Positions 45,877 to 54,488 of a stretch of 64,000 nucleotides of DNA are shown here, piece by piece. The notes beneath the pieces are model-generated. The model was not told where the DNA came from and ran no database searches. It saw only the letters and a program-made list of their open reading frames with translations. Source of the DNA: Ectothiorhodospira mobilis (GTDB lineage Bacteria; Pseudomonadota; Gammaproteobacteria; Ectothiorhodospirales; Ectothiorhodospiraceae); contig NZ_FOUO01000009.1 in the NCBI RefSeq assembly GCF_900114895.1, forward strand, positions 1 to 64,000. The letters are read 5' to 3'. The stretch's first letter is position 1. Every line of letters begins with the position of its first letter. The position numbers were made by a program, and so were the translations under genes.

Positions 45877-48570
45877 ATGCCCCACTTGATCCCCCTCCCC
45901 CGGGTGCTGGCGCAGCGCCTGGACTGGCCCGCGCGGGAGGCGGCCCTCAAGGCCACGCCCACGCCGGACCGCCATGCCTTCATCCAGGTCCTGGAACGGG
46001 TGCAAGCGGCCCTGCGCTCCGCCTTCGAGGCCGGCTGCCCGGTGGAGGACCTGGTGCGGGGGCGGGCCGCCGTCGTGGACCGCCTGCTGGTGGAGGCCTG
46101 GTCGACCCTGGGTCTGGGCGCTCAGCCGGAACTGGGCCTGGCCGCCGTGGGCGGTTACGGCCGCGGCGAGTTGCACCCGGGTTCGGACATCGACATCCTC
46201 ATCCTCTACCGCGACGGCGACCTGCCCGCCGCCACCGAGGAGGCCCTGGTGGACCTGCTCACCTTCCTCTGGGACATCGGCCTGGAGGTGGGCCACAGCG
46301 TGCGCAGCCTGGAGGACTGCACCCGCGAGGCCGAGCGGGACATCACCGTGGCCACCAACCTCCTGGAATACCGCCCCCTGGCCGGGCCCGATGCCCTGTT
46401 CGCCGATCTCGGGGCGCATATCGCGCCGGAACGCATGTGGAACAGCCGGGCCTTCTTCGCCGCCAAGCTGGAGGAACAGCAGGCCCGGCACATCCGTTTC
46501 GGGGAGACCGCCTACCGCCTGGAGCCCAACCTCAAGGAGAGCCCCGGCGGACTGCGGGACATCCAGATGATCGCCTGGGTCACCCGCCGCCACTTCGGCT
46601 CCGGTGACCTGGAGGAACTGGTGGACCACGGCTTCCTCACCGAGAACGAGTGCCGCGACCTGATGGAAGGGCGCGACTTCCTGTGGCGCGTGCGTTTCGC
46701 CCTGCACCTGCTGGCCGGACGCAAGGAGGACCGGCTGCTGTTCGACCACCAGCGCCGCCTCGCCCATCTGCTGGGCTTTTGCGACGCGGACCACAACCTG
46801 GCGGTGGAGCAGTTCATGCAGGTCTACTTCCGCACGGTTATGGGGCTGGAGCGGCTCAACGAGATGCTGCTGCAGCACTTTCGCGAGGCCATCCTGCTGG
46901 AGGACGACGGCGACGAGGTAATCCCCATCAACCGCCGCTTCCAGGCGCGGCGGGGGTTTCTGGAGATCACCCACCCCGGGGTCTTCCGCCAGTATCCACC
47001 CGCCCTGCTGGAGGCCTTCCTGCTGCTGCAGCAACACCCCGACCTGCAGGGGATCCGCGCCTCCACCATCCGCGAGATCCGCGCCCAACGCCATCTCATC
47101 GACGACCGTTTCCGTAACGACCTGGCCTGCCGCACCCTGTTCATGGAGATCCTGCGCCAGCCCCGGGGGGTCACCCATCAGCTGCGGCGCATGAACCGCT
47201 ATGGCGTGCTCGCCGCCTACATCCCGGCCTTTGGCCTGATCGTGGGGCGCATGCAGTATGACCTGTTCCATGTCTACACCGTGGACGAGCACACCCTGGT
47301 GGTGATCCGCAACCTGCGGCGCATGGCCGATCCCGAGCACGCGGACGAACTGCCCGAGTGCTCGCGCATCTTCCGCCGCATCCCCAAGCCGGAGCTGCTC
47401 TACCTGGCGGGGCTGTTCCACGACATCGCCAAGGGGCGCGGCGGCGACCACTCCGAGCTGGGGGCCGAGGAAGCCCGCGCCTTCTGCCTGCACCACGGCC
47501 TGCCCCCCTTCGACGCCAATCTGGTGGCCTGGCTGGTGCGTTCCCACCTGCTGCTCTCCCTCACGGCCCAGCGTCGGGACACCTCCGACCCGGAGGTGGT
47601 CATGGAATTCGCCGCCCGGGTGGGCAACCTCATGCGCCTGAACTACCTCTACCTGCTCACCGTGGCGGACATCCGCGGCACCAACCCCCAGCTGTGGAAC
47701 TCCTGGAAGAACTCCCTGCTGGAGAGCCTCTACACCGCCACCCGGCGCATGCTGCGCCGCGGCCTGGACAACCCCCCGGACCAGGAGGAGATGGTAGCGG
47801 AGGCGCAGAACCAGGCCCTGGGGATGCTGAAGGAACGGGGTCTGGACAAGGCCACGGTGCTTGCCGTCTGGAACGATTTCGACAGCGACTACTTCCTGCG
47901 CCACTCGGCGGACGAGATCGCCTGGCACACCCGCGCCATCCTGGAGGCGGACGAGGAGGACCTGCCCGTGGTGCAGGTGCGCCAGGAGACGGCCCGGGGC
48001 AGCACGGAGATCTTCCTCTACACCGAGGACCATCCCCACCTGTTCGCCCTCACCGCCACCGCCCTCACCCAGCTGGGGCTGGACATCGTGGATGCGCGCA
48101 TCATCACCACCGCCAGCGGCCGCACCCTGGACACCTTCCTGGTGCTGGAGGACAGCGGCCAGCCCATCACCCAGGACTACCGCGTGCAGGAGATCGGCCG
48201 TCTGCTCAAGGAACGCCTGAAGGAACCCGACCGGCGTCCCGGCGCGGTGCGCCGCAACACCCCGCGGCGGCTCAAGCACTTCGACGTGCCCACGGAGGTG
48301 AGCTTCGCTCCCCGACCCCACCACCAGCGCACGGTGCTCGCGGTCACCACCGCGGACCGCCCCGGGCTGCTCTCCCGCATCGGCATCATCCTCACCGACT
48401 GCCGCGTGAAGGTGCACAACGCCAAGATCGCCACCGCCGGGGAACAGGCCGACGACATCTTCTATATCACCCACCTGGACGACACCCCCATCCAGGACCC
48501 GCAGGACCAGGCAAGGATCGCCGCGCGCCTGCGGGAGGCCCTGGATCCCCCCGGCGGCGAAGGGGCATGA
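45877..48570 (+). CDS. glnD: [Protein-PII] uridylyltransferase/uridylyl-removing enzyme
   Basis: This 897-aa primary nitrogen sensor uridylylates PII when glutamine is low and reverses this when it is high, controlling GlnE, NtrBC and often NifA and DraT/DraG. Domains: nucleotidyltransferase with GGYGRGELHPGSDID from about 91; HD domain with LFHDIAKGRGGDHSELG from about 511; two C-terminal ACT domains (EDHPHLFALTATALTQLG and TTADRPGLLSRIGIILTD). It follows map by 4 nt. Confidence 0.97.
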   Translation: MPHLIPLPRVLAQRLDWPAREAALKATPTPDRHAFIQVLERVQAALRSAFEAGCPVEDLVRGRAAVVDRLLVEAWSTLGLGAQPELGLAAVGGYGRGELHPGSDIDILILYRDGDLPAATEEALVDLLTFLWDIGLEVGHSVRSLEDCTREAERDITVATNLLEYRPLAGPDALFADLGAHIAPERMWNSRAFFAAKLEEQQARHIRFGETAYRLEPNLKESPGGLRDIQMIAWVTRRHFGSGDLEELVDHGFLTENECRDLMEGRDFLWRVRFALHLLAGRKEDRLLFDHQRRLAHLLGFCDADHNLAVEQFMQVYFRTVMGLERLNEMLLQHFREAILLEDDGDEVIPINRRFQARRGFLEITHPGVFRQYPPALLEAFLLLQQHPDLQGIRASTIREIRAQRHLIDDRFRNDLACRTLFMEILRQPRGVTHQLRRMNRYGVLAAYIPAFGLIVGRMQYDLFHVYTVDEHTLVVIRNLRRMADPEHADELPECSRIFRRIPKPELLYLAGLFHDIAKGRGGDHSELGAEEARAFCLHHGLPPFDANLVAWLVRSHLLLSLTAQRRDTSDPEVVMEFAARVGNLMRLNYLYLLTVADIRGTNPQLWNSWKNSLLESLYTATRRMLRRGLDNPPDQEEMVAEAQNQALGMLKERGLDKATVLAVWNDFDSDYFLRHSADEIAWHTRAILEADEEDLPVVQVRQETARGSTEIFLYTEDHPHLFALTATALTQLGLDIVDARIITTASGRTLDTFLVLEDSGQPITQDYRVQEIGRLLKERLKEPDRRPGAVRRNTPRRLKHFDVPTEVSFAPRPHHQRTVLAVTTADRPGLLSRIGIILTDCRVKVHNAKIATAGEQADDIFYITHLDDTPIQDPQDQARIAARLREALDPPGGEGA

Positions 48571-48643
48571 ATCCGGGCCCGCCCTTCCCCGGCGGCCCTG
48601 GCCCTGGCGTATACTCTCGGGCCTTTTGCACGGTCGCATCCCC

Positions 48644-49852
48644 ATGATCCTGAACCCCGACCTGGACCGCCTCCAGCCCTACCCCTTCCAGCGCCTGGCC
48701 GCCCTCAAGGCCGGGATCACCCCGCCGGCGGAGCTGGAGCATATCCCCCTGTCCATCGGCGAGCCCCGTCATCCGGCCCCGCAGGTGGCGGTGCAGGCCC
48801 TGCAGGGGGCCCTGGACGGGCTCTCCCGCTATCCCGTCACCCGGGGCGAGGAGGCCCTGCGGGAGGCCATCGCCGCCTGGGCCACCCGGCGCTTTCACCT
48901 GCCCCAGACGGCCCTGGACCCAGGGCGCCACGTGCTGCCGGTGAACGGCACCCGGGAGGCCCTCTTTGCCCTGGCCCAGTGCGTGGTGGACCGCAACCGG
49001 CCGGATCCCCGGGTGCTCATGCCCAATCCCTTCTATCAGATCTATGAGGGGGCCGCGCTGCTGGCGGGGGCCCGCCCCGCCTTCATGGACCTGACGGCGG
49101 ACAACGGCTTTTTGCCCGACCCCGACGCGGTGGATCCAGAGCTCTGGGACCGCTGCCAGCTGCTGTACCTGTGCAACCCGGGCAATCCCAGCGGGGCCGT
49201 GATGGACGAGGCGGCCCTGGTGCGCCTGTTGGAGCGGGCCCACCGGCATGACTTTGTCATCGCCGCCGACGAGTGCTATTCGGAGATCCACCCCCGGGAC
49301 GGGACCCCGCCCCCGGGGATGCTGGGGGCGGCCCTCCGGGCCGGGTACGATGGTTTTGAGCGGGTACTGGTCTTCCACAGCCTGTCCAAGCGCTCCAACC
49401 TGCCCGGTCTGCGCTCGGGCTTCGTGGCCGGGGATGCCCGCCTGGTGGAGGCCTTTCACCGCTACCGCACCTACCACGGCTGCGCCATGGCGCCCCCGGC
49501 CCAGGCCGCCAGCATCGCCGCCTGGCGGGACGAGGCCCACGTGGTGGAGAATCAGGCCCTGTACGACCGCAAGTTCCGGGCGGTGCTGGAGATCCTGGAC
49601 GGGGTGCTGGAGCTGCAGCGCCCCGCCGCCGGTTTCTACCTCTGGGCCCCCGTGCCCGGGGACGATACCGATTTCGCACGGGACCTGTTCGCCCGCGAGC
49701 ATGTCACCGTGTTGCCCGGCAGCTACCTCTCCCGCGAGACCCCTGGCGGCAACCCCGGGCGCGGCCGGGTGCGCATGGCCCTGGTGGCCCCCCTGGAGGA
49801 CTGCGTCGAGGCGGCGCAGCGCATGCGGCGTTTCCTGCAGGCCGGGGCCTGA
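48644..49852 (+). CDS. dapC: N-succinyldiaminopimelate aminotransferase
   Basis: This 402-aa class I PLP aminotransferase has GEPRHPAPQVAVQAL, LYLCNPGNPSGAVMDEA and the PLP lysine in FHSLSKRSNLPGLRSGF. Position next to dapD supports the DapC role in lysine and diaminopimelate synthesis. I chose the ATG before ILNPDLDRLQPYPFQRL (48644); an upstream frame adds MHGRIP. A TATACT lies at 48610-48615 and may be a -10 box, without a clear -35. Confidence 0.92.
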   Translation: MILNPDLDRLQPYPFQRLAALKAGITPPAELEHIPLSIGEPRHPAPQVAVQALQGALDGLSRYPVTRGEEALREAIAAWATRRFHLPQTALDPGRHVLPVNGTREALFALAQCVVDRNRPDPRVLMPNPFYQIYEGAALLAGARPAFMDLTADNGFLPDPDAVDPELWDRCQLLYLCNPGNPSGAVMDEAALVRLLERAHRHDFVIAADECYSEIHPRDGTPPPGMLGAALRAGYDGFERVLVFHSLSKRSNLPGLRSGFVAGDARLVEAFHRYRTYHGCAMAPPAQAASIAAWRDEAHVVENQALYDRKFRAVLEILDGVLELQRPAAGFYLWAPVPGDDTDFARDLFAREHVTVLPGSYLSRETPGGNPGRGRVRMALVAPLEDCVEAAQRMRRFLQAGA

Positions 49853-49888
49853 CCCGAATCCCTTTCACCCTCCCTGGAGAAACACACC

Positions 49889-50710
49889 ATGAGCGATATC
49901 CAGACCCTGATCGAAGACGCCTTCGAGCACCGCAGCGAGATCACCCCCCGCGACGCCGACCCCAGGCTGCGGGACGCCGTCCACGAGGCCATCGACATGC
50001 TGGACCGGGGCACCGCCCGGGTGGCGGAGAAGCGGGACGGCCAGTGGGTGGTCAATGAATGGCTGAAGAAGGCGGTGCTGCTCTCCTTCCGACTCAATGA
50101 CAACCAGTGCATCAAGGGCGGCTTCACCAACTACTACGACAAGGTGGAGGCCAAGTGGGCCGACGTGAACTCCCGCGAGCTGCGCGAAGGCGGTGTGCGC
50201 GTGGTGCCCCCGGCCACCGCCCGCAAGGGGTCCTACATCGCCCCCGGGGTGGTGCTCATGCCCTCCTACGTGAACATCGGCGCCTACGTGGACGCCGGCA
50301 CCATGGTGGACACCTGGGCCACGGTGGGTTCCTGCGCCCAGATCGGCAAGAACGTACACCTCTCCGGCGGCGTGGGCATCGGCGGTGTGCTGGAGCCCCT
50401 GCAGGCGGCCCCCACCATCATCGAGGACAACTGCTTCATCGGCGCCCGCTCCGAGGTGGTGGAGGGGGTGATCGTGGAGGAGGGCTCGGTGATCTCCATG
50501 GGGGTCTACCTGGGCCAGAGCACCCGCATCTACGACCGCGAGCGGGACGAGATCCTCTACGGCCGCATCCCCGCCGGCTCGGTGGTGGTCTCCGGCAACT
50601 TGCCCTCCAAGGACGGCAAGTACAGCCTCTACTGCGCCGTCATCGTGAAGAAGGTGGACGAGAAGACCCGCTCCAAGGTGGGCATCAACGAGCTGCTGCG
50701 GGACCTGTAG
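49889..50710 (+). CDS. dapD: Tetrahydrodipicolinate N-succinyltransferase
   Basis: This 273-aa left-handed beta-helix acyltransferase (E. coli 274) succinylates tetrahydrodipicolinate, one step before DapC. It has [47 protein letters not shown] and [20 protein letters not shown]. It lies 36 nt downstream of dapC and is followed by a strong hairpin. Confidence 0.98.
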   Translation: MSDIQTLIEDAFEHRSEITPRDADPRLRDAVHEAIDMLDRGTARVAEKRDGQWVVNEWLKKAVLLSFRLNDNQCIKGGFTNYYDKVEAKWADVNSRELREGGVRVVPPATARKGSYIAPGVVLMPSYVNIGAYVDAGTMVDTWATVGSCAQIGKNVHLSGGVGIGGVLEPLQAAPTIIEDNCFIGARSEVVEGVIVEEGSVISMGVYLGQSTRIYDRERDEILYGRIPAGSVVVSGNLPSKDGKYSLYCAVIVKKVDEKTRSKVGINELLRDL

Positions 50711-50722
50711 GCCGTGGTCGAC

Positions 50723-50747
50723 CCCGGCGCCCCAGCAGGGCGCCGGG
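50723..50747. terminator. Hairpin between dapD and the convergent small gene
   Basis: A perfect 10-bp stem (50723-50732 with 50738-50747) with a 5-nt loop lies 13 bp past the dapD stop and 14 bp past the stop of the convergent 51-aa gene. No T tract is present on either side, so efficiency is uncertain. Position suggests a shared bidirectional terminator. Confidence 0.65.
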
Positions 50748-50761
50748 AAGGGTGCCCCGGA

Positions 50762-50917
50762 TCAATCCCGGTGCCCCTGACCGCGGTCGGAGGGAGGGCG
50801 GCGGCGCCGTTCCCGCAGGGCGCGGCGCACGGCCACGATCTGCCAGGCACAGAACCCCAAAAGGACACCGGCGGTGAGCAGGCCCTTGCCCAGGACCAGG
50901 GTGGTGGTGTCGATCAT
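50762..50917 (-). CDS. Small single-pass membrane protein (51 aa)
   Basis: This short frame encodes MIDTTTLVLGKGLLTAGVLL, continues GFCAWQIVAVRRALRERRRR and ends in a polar tail. One hydrophobic segment (about residues 6-29) is followed by an Arg-rich cytoplasmic side, which predicts N-out/C-in by the positive-inside rule. A strong GGAGGT Shine-Dalgarno lies 6-7 nt before the ATG. I do not recognise a function. It is easily missed because a longer frame overlaps it. Confidence 0.7.
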   Translation of the reverse strand: MIDTTTLVLGKGLLTAGVLLGFCAWQIVAVRRALRERRRRPPSDRGQGHRD

Positions 50918-51198
50918 GGCGGGGACCTCCGTCCAAGGGTGAAGGGGGACTTCGGGATGGCCGAAGCCGGGAGCAAAGCCGATCCCGGGCGCTCGGCGGG
51001 GTCTCGTTCCGTTCCGTGCCCCAGGGGACGGGGCCGTTCTTTCGTGCGGCGTGGGGTTTTGCAGCGGGTGTCGACCGCAGGGATGCGGTCGTCAAGCCTC
51101 CAGGGAGGGATTCACGGCGTCCCGCTGCAGAAGCCCCCGTCGCACAACCGCACCCCAGGCCACCGCGGGAGCCCGGACTGTGATCCCTGACCCCGCCT
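50918..51198. other. Intergenic region with a paired-hairpin repeat element
   Basis: No gene seen. It contains a 7-bp hairpin (51073-51079 with 51084-51090, GACCGCA/TGCGGTC) followed at once by CCTCC/GGAGG at 51097-51108, then GGATTCACGGCGTC. This arrangement looks like a dispersed bacterial intergenic repeat, though only one copy was noticed here. The promoter of the 51-aa gene should also lie in this stretch. Confidence 0.5.
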
Positions 51199-52554
51199 TC
51201 AATCCCGGGTGAAGACCGCCATGGACTCCACATGGGCGGTATGGGGGAACATATCCATCACCCCGGCGGCCTCCAGATGGTAGCCGTGACGGTGCACCAG
51301 TTCCCCCGCATCCCGGGCCAGGGTGGCCGGGTTGCAGGAGACGTAGACCATGCGCTGTGGACCCAACCGGGCCAGCGGCGCCAGCATCTCCCGCGCCCCG
51401 GAACGCGGCGGATCCAGCAGCACCCGGTCCACCGGACCCTGCAGCCAGGGCGCATCGCTCACATCGGCCGCCAGGTCGGCGGCAAAATAGCGGGTGTTGC
51501 CGATACCGTTTCGGACCGCATTGGCCCGCGCCCGTTCCACCATGGCGGCATCCCCCTCCACGCCGGTGACCCGGGCCGCGCGCCGGGCCAGGGGCAGGGT
51601 GAAGTTACCCAGGCCGCAGAATAGGTCCAGCACCTGATGATCCGCCTCCACCTGCAGCAACTCCAGGGCCTGGGGCACCATCTTGCGGTTCACGTCCCGG
51701 TTCACCTGGATAAAATCCACCGGCGAGAAGGGGATCTCCAGACCTTCATCCGGATGGGCGAAGCACAGCTCGGCAGGCTCCAGGGGCCACAGGGGATGGA
51801 TGCTCTGGGGACCCTTGGGCTGCAGCCAGACCTGCAGGCCCGTCTCCTCGGCGAAGGCCCGCAACCGCTCCCGGTCCGCCTCTCCCAGGGGATCCAGATG
51901 GCGGAACACCAGGGCCACCTGGTCGTCATCGGACACCCCCACCTCGATCTGGGGGATGCGGTCCCGGGCCCGCAGCCCCGTCAGCAGTTCACACAGCGCC
52001 AGGATGCGCTCCCCCACCGCCGGATGCAGCACGGGACAGGTCTCCAGCACCGCCAGGTAGGGGCTGCCCCGCTCGCGAAAGCCCACCAGCACGCCCCCCT
52101 TCTTGGGGACATGCTTCACCCCCAGCCGCGCCTTGCGCCGGTAGCCCCAGGCGGGCCCGGTGAGGGCCGGCAGCACCCTCCGGGGGGTCACCTCGCCGAT
52201 GCGGGCCAGGTTGTCCATGAGCACCTGCCCCTTGGCCTGGATCTGGGCCCGGGGATCCATGTGCTGTAGCACACAACCGCCGCAGACCCCGAAATGGGGG
52301 CAACGGGGGTCCACCCGATCAGGCGAGGGCTCCAGCACGGCCTCCACCCGACCCTCGTCATAACGGCGCCGCCGGCGCAGGGGACGAAAGGTCACCACCT
52401 CCCCCGGCAGGACGCCGTCGATGAACACCGCCTTGCCCTCCACATGGGCCACGCCGCGGCCCTCATGGGTCAGGGAATCGATACGGGTGCGGATGGCCCC
52501 ATCGGGGGACGGGGTCTGCGGGGAATCGGTCATGGAAAGGGTTTCGGTTGCCAT
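51199..52554 (-). CDS. rlmD: 23S rRNA (uracil-1939-C5) methyltransferase
   Basis: This 451-aa SAM enzyme has an N-terminal TRAM domain (residues 20-75), a 4Fe-4S cysteine cluster in CPHFGVCGGC, SAM motif DLFCGLGNFTLPLARR, and the catalytic region LLDPPRSGA and VSCNPATLARD. Sequence and neighbours (cysM, barA) agree with RlmD (formerly RumA). It lies 37 nt downstream of the exonuclease gene. Confidence 0.95.
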   Translation of the reverse strand: MATETLSMTDSPQTPSPDGAIRTRIDSLTHEGRGVAHVEGKAVFIDGVLPGEVVTFRPLRRRRRYDEGRVEAVLEPSPDRVDPRCPHFGVCGGCVLQHMDPRAQIQAKGQVLMDNLARIGEVTPRRVLPALTGPAWGYRRKARLGVKHVPKKGGVLVGFRERGSPYLAVLETCPVLHPAVGERILALCELLTGLRARDRIPQIEVGVSDDDQVALVFRHLDPLGEADRERLRAFAEETGLQVWLQPKGPQSIHPLWPLEPAELCFAHPDEGLEIPFSPVDFIQVNRDVNRKMVPQALELLQVEADHQVLDLFCGLGNFTLPLARRAARVTGVEGDAAMVERARANAVRNGIGNTRYFAADLAADVSDAPWLQGPVDRVLLDPPRSGAREMLAPLARLGPQRMVYVSCNPATLARDAGELVHRHGYHLEAAGVMDMFPHTAHVESMAVFTRD

Positions 52555-52591
52555 GGGTTGCGGATGGTGCGGCGCCGGGGCGCGCCCCGGA

Positions 52592-53395
52592 TCAATCCGT
52601 CTCGGGCGCGCCCTGCCAGGCGGCGAGAAAGTCCTGCAGATGCGCCCCTTCGGCCTGGGCCAGCATTTGCGCCAGACGCGCCTCCTCCCGGGCCAGGCCC
52701 TCGGGGCTCAGACGCCCGCGCAGGCGCTCGAAGCGCAGGAACACCAGGTAGGTGTTGAGCACATCCGTCTCGCAGTAATTGCGGATGCCCTGGATATCCC
52801 CGCCCTGCCAGGCGTCCCAGACACCGGCGCCGCTCATGCCCATCTTGCCCGGGAAGCCCAGCAGGGTGGCCACCTCATCCAGGGGGGCGTTGGCCCGCAT
52901 CTGGTATCCCGCCAGGACATCCATGAGGTCCACGTGACGCCAATGGAAGCGGGAGAGGTAGTTGTTATAGCGAAAGGCCCGGTCCTCATCACCCACGTCC
53001 CAGTAACGCGGGGCGGACACCCCATGGACCAGGGCGCGGTAGTGCAGCACCGGCAGGTCGAAGCCGCCGCCGTTCCAGCTCACCAGCACGGGACTGTAGC
53101 GCTCGATGCCCTCGAAGAAACGCCCCACCAGTTCCGCCTCCCCGGACTCGGGCGTCCCCAGGGACCATACCTTGAGCTGGTCGCGGGTGGCCAGGACCAC
53201 GGAGATGGCCACCACCCGGTGCAGGTGATGGGCCAGGAAGTCACTGCCGGTCTTCTGTATCCGCAGCTGCGACAGGGCCTTGGCCACCCCGGCGTCGTCC
53301 AGGTCCGCCATGCCGTGGATGCGCCGGCCGCCCTCGATGTCGGGGATGGTCTCGATATCGAAGACCATCACCGGTTCGCTCAGGGCCAGGCTCAT
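52592..53395 (-). CDS. Predicted PolB-like 3'-5' exonuclease
   Basis: This 267-aa protein has the DEDDy pattern: D13 and E15 in VMVFDIETIPD, VSWNGGGFDLPVLHYRAL, HVDLMDVLAGY, and a final YCETDVLNTYLVFLR with Tyr/Asp. This matches the DNA_pol_B_exo2 family, seen as stand-alone proteins; biological role not established. It overlaps cysM by 4 nt (ATGA), so they are co-translated. Confidence 0.86.
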   Translation of the reverse strand: MSLALSEPVMVFDIETIPDIEGGRRIHGMADLDDAGVAKALSQLRIQKTGSDFLAHHLHRVVAISVVLATRDQLKVWSLGTPESGEAELVGRFFEGIERYSPVLVSWNGGGFDLPVLHYRALVHGVSAPRYWDVGDEDRAFRYNNYLSRFHWRHVDLMDVLAGYQMRANAPLDEVATLLGFPGKMGMSGAGVWDAWQGGDIQGIRNYCETDVLNTYLVFLRFERLRGRLSPEGLAREEARLAQMLAQAEGAHLQDFLAAWQGAPETD

Positions 53396-54282
53396 GCCGG
53401 GAAGACACCGGTGGAGATGTAGCGGTCCCCACGGTCGCAGACGATGGCCACGATGACGGCATCGCTCAATTCCCGGGCCAGACGCAGGGCCACCGCCACG
53501 GCCCCGCCGGAGGACACCCCGGCGAAGATGCCCTCCCGCGCCGCCAGGGCGCGCATGGTCTCCTCCGCCTCGCCCTGGCTCACCTCCAGCACGGAGTCCA
53601 CGCGCTGGGGTTCATAGATGCGCGGCAGGTAGGCCTGGGGCCAGCGGCGGATGCCGGGGATGCTGGACCCCTCCCCGGGCTGCACACCGACGATGCGCAC
53701 CTGGGGATTGCGTTCCTTGAGGTAGCGGGACACCCCCATGATGGTGCCGGTGGTCCCCATGGCGCTGACGAAATGGGTCACGGCACCACCGGTGTCGCGC
53801 CAGATCTCCGGGCCCGTGGTGGCGTAGTGGGCACCCGGGTTGTCCGGGTTGGCGAACTGATCCAGCACCCGTCCCCGGCCCTCCCGTTCCATGGCCAGGG
53901 CCCGGTCCCGGGCACCCTCCATGCCCTCGTCCCGACCCACCAAAACCAGTTCGGCACCGAAGGCCTTCATGGAGGCACGGCGCTCGGCGCTCATGTTCTC
54001 GGGCATGATCAGCACCATGCGATAGCCGCGGATGGCCGCCGCCATGGCCAGGGCGATGCCGGTATTGCCGCTGGTGGCCTCGATGAGGGTGTCCCCGGGT
54101 CGGATCTCGCCCCGCGCCTCGGCCTGACGGATCATGTGCACCGCCGCCCGGTCCTTCACCGATCCCGCGGGGTTGTTCCCCTCCAGCTTTACGAGGAGGG
54201 TATTGCCGTTCCCCACGGGCAGGCGCACGAGGCGCACCAGCGGGGTATTGCCGACAAAATCTTCCAGGGTGGGATAGGCCAT
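53392..54282 (-). CDS. cysM: Cysteine synthase B
   Basis: This 296-aa PLP enzyme makes cysteine from O-acetylserine and sulfide or thiosulfate. It has VGNTPLVRLVRLP, the PLP lysine in GNNPAGSVKDRAAVHMI, and EATSGNTGIALAMAAA. The CysM (not CysK) type is favoured by context: cysM sits beside rlmD and the barA/gacS kinase as in pseudomonads. I chose the ATG before AYPTLEDFVG (54282); another ATG two codons upstream (54288) is possible. Confidence 0.93.
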   Translation of the reverse strand: MAYPTLEDFVGNTPLVRLVRLPVGNGNTLLVKLEGNNPAGSVKDRAAVHMIRQAEARGEIRPGDTLIEATSGNTGIALAMAAAIRGYRMVLIMPENMSAERRASMKAFGAELVLVGRDEGMEGARDRALAMEREGRGRVLDQFANPDNPGAHYATTGPEIWRDTGGAVTHFVSAMGTTGTIMGVSRYLKERNPQVRIVGVQPGEGSSIPGIRRWPQAYLPRIYEPQRVDSVLEVSQGEAEETMRALAAREGIFAGVSSGGAVAVALRLARELSDAVIVAIVCDRGDRYISTGVFPA

Positions 54283-54488
54283 CTGCATCTGCCTCAGGGC
54301 CGGCGGGGATTCGGGAGCGGGGCTGCACCAGAGCGCGGCATTTTGATGTGTCATCTAGTATATAGACTCGGGACACACGTTTCGAACCTGGGCAAGGAGG
54401 CCGGAAACCGATCCGGCACACCCGGCCCACAGGAAACGCTCCGATGGCATAATGAGAACGGTGTCTCAAACTCCCCACCGGGAACGAC

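Noticed and set aside
45841-48645. A 934-aa minus-strand frame
   Set aside because: Antisense to glnD, whose three domain types are unambiguous.
50711-51233. A 182-aa minus-strand frame across the dapD-rlmD gap
   Set aside because: Pro/Arg-rich with no start signal; the 51-aa frame inside it, with a strong Shine-Dalgarno, is the better gene.
54351-54390. Promoter for cysM or the TonB receptor around TAGTATATAG
   Set aside because: The -10-like element is clear, but no -35 at proper spacing could be chosen on either strand.
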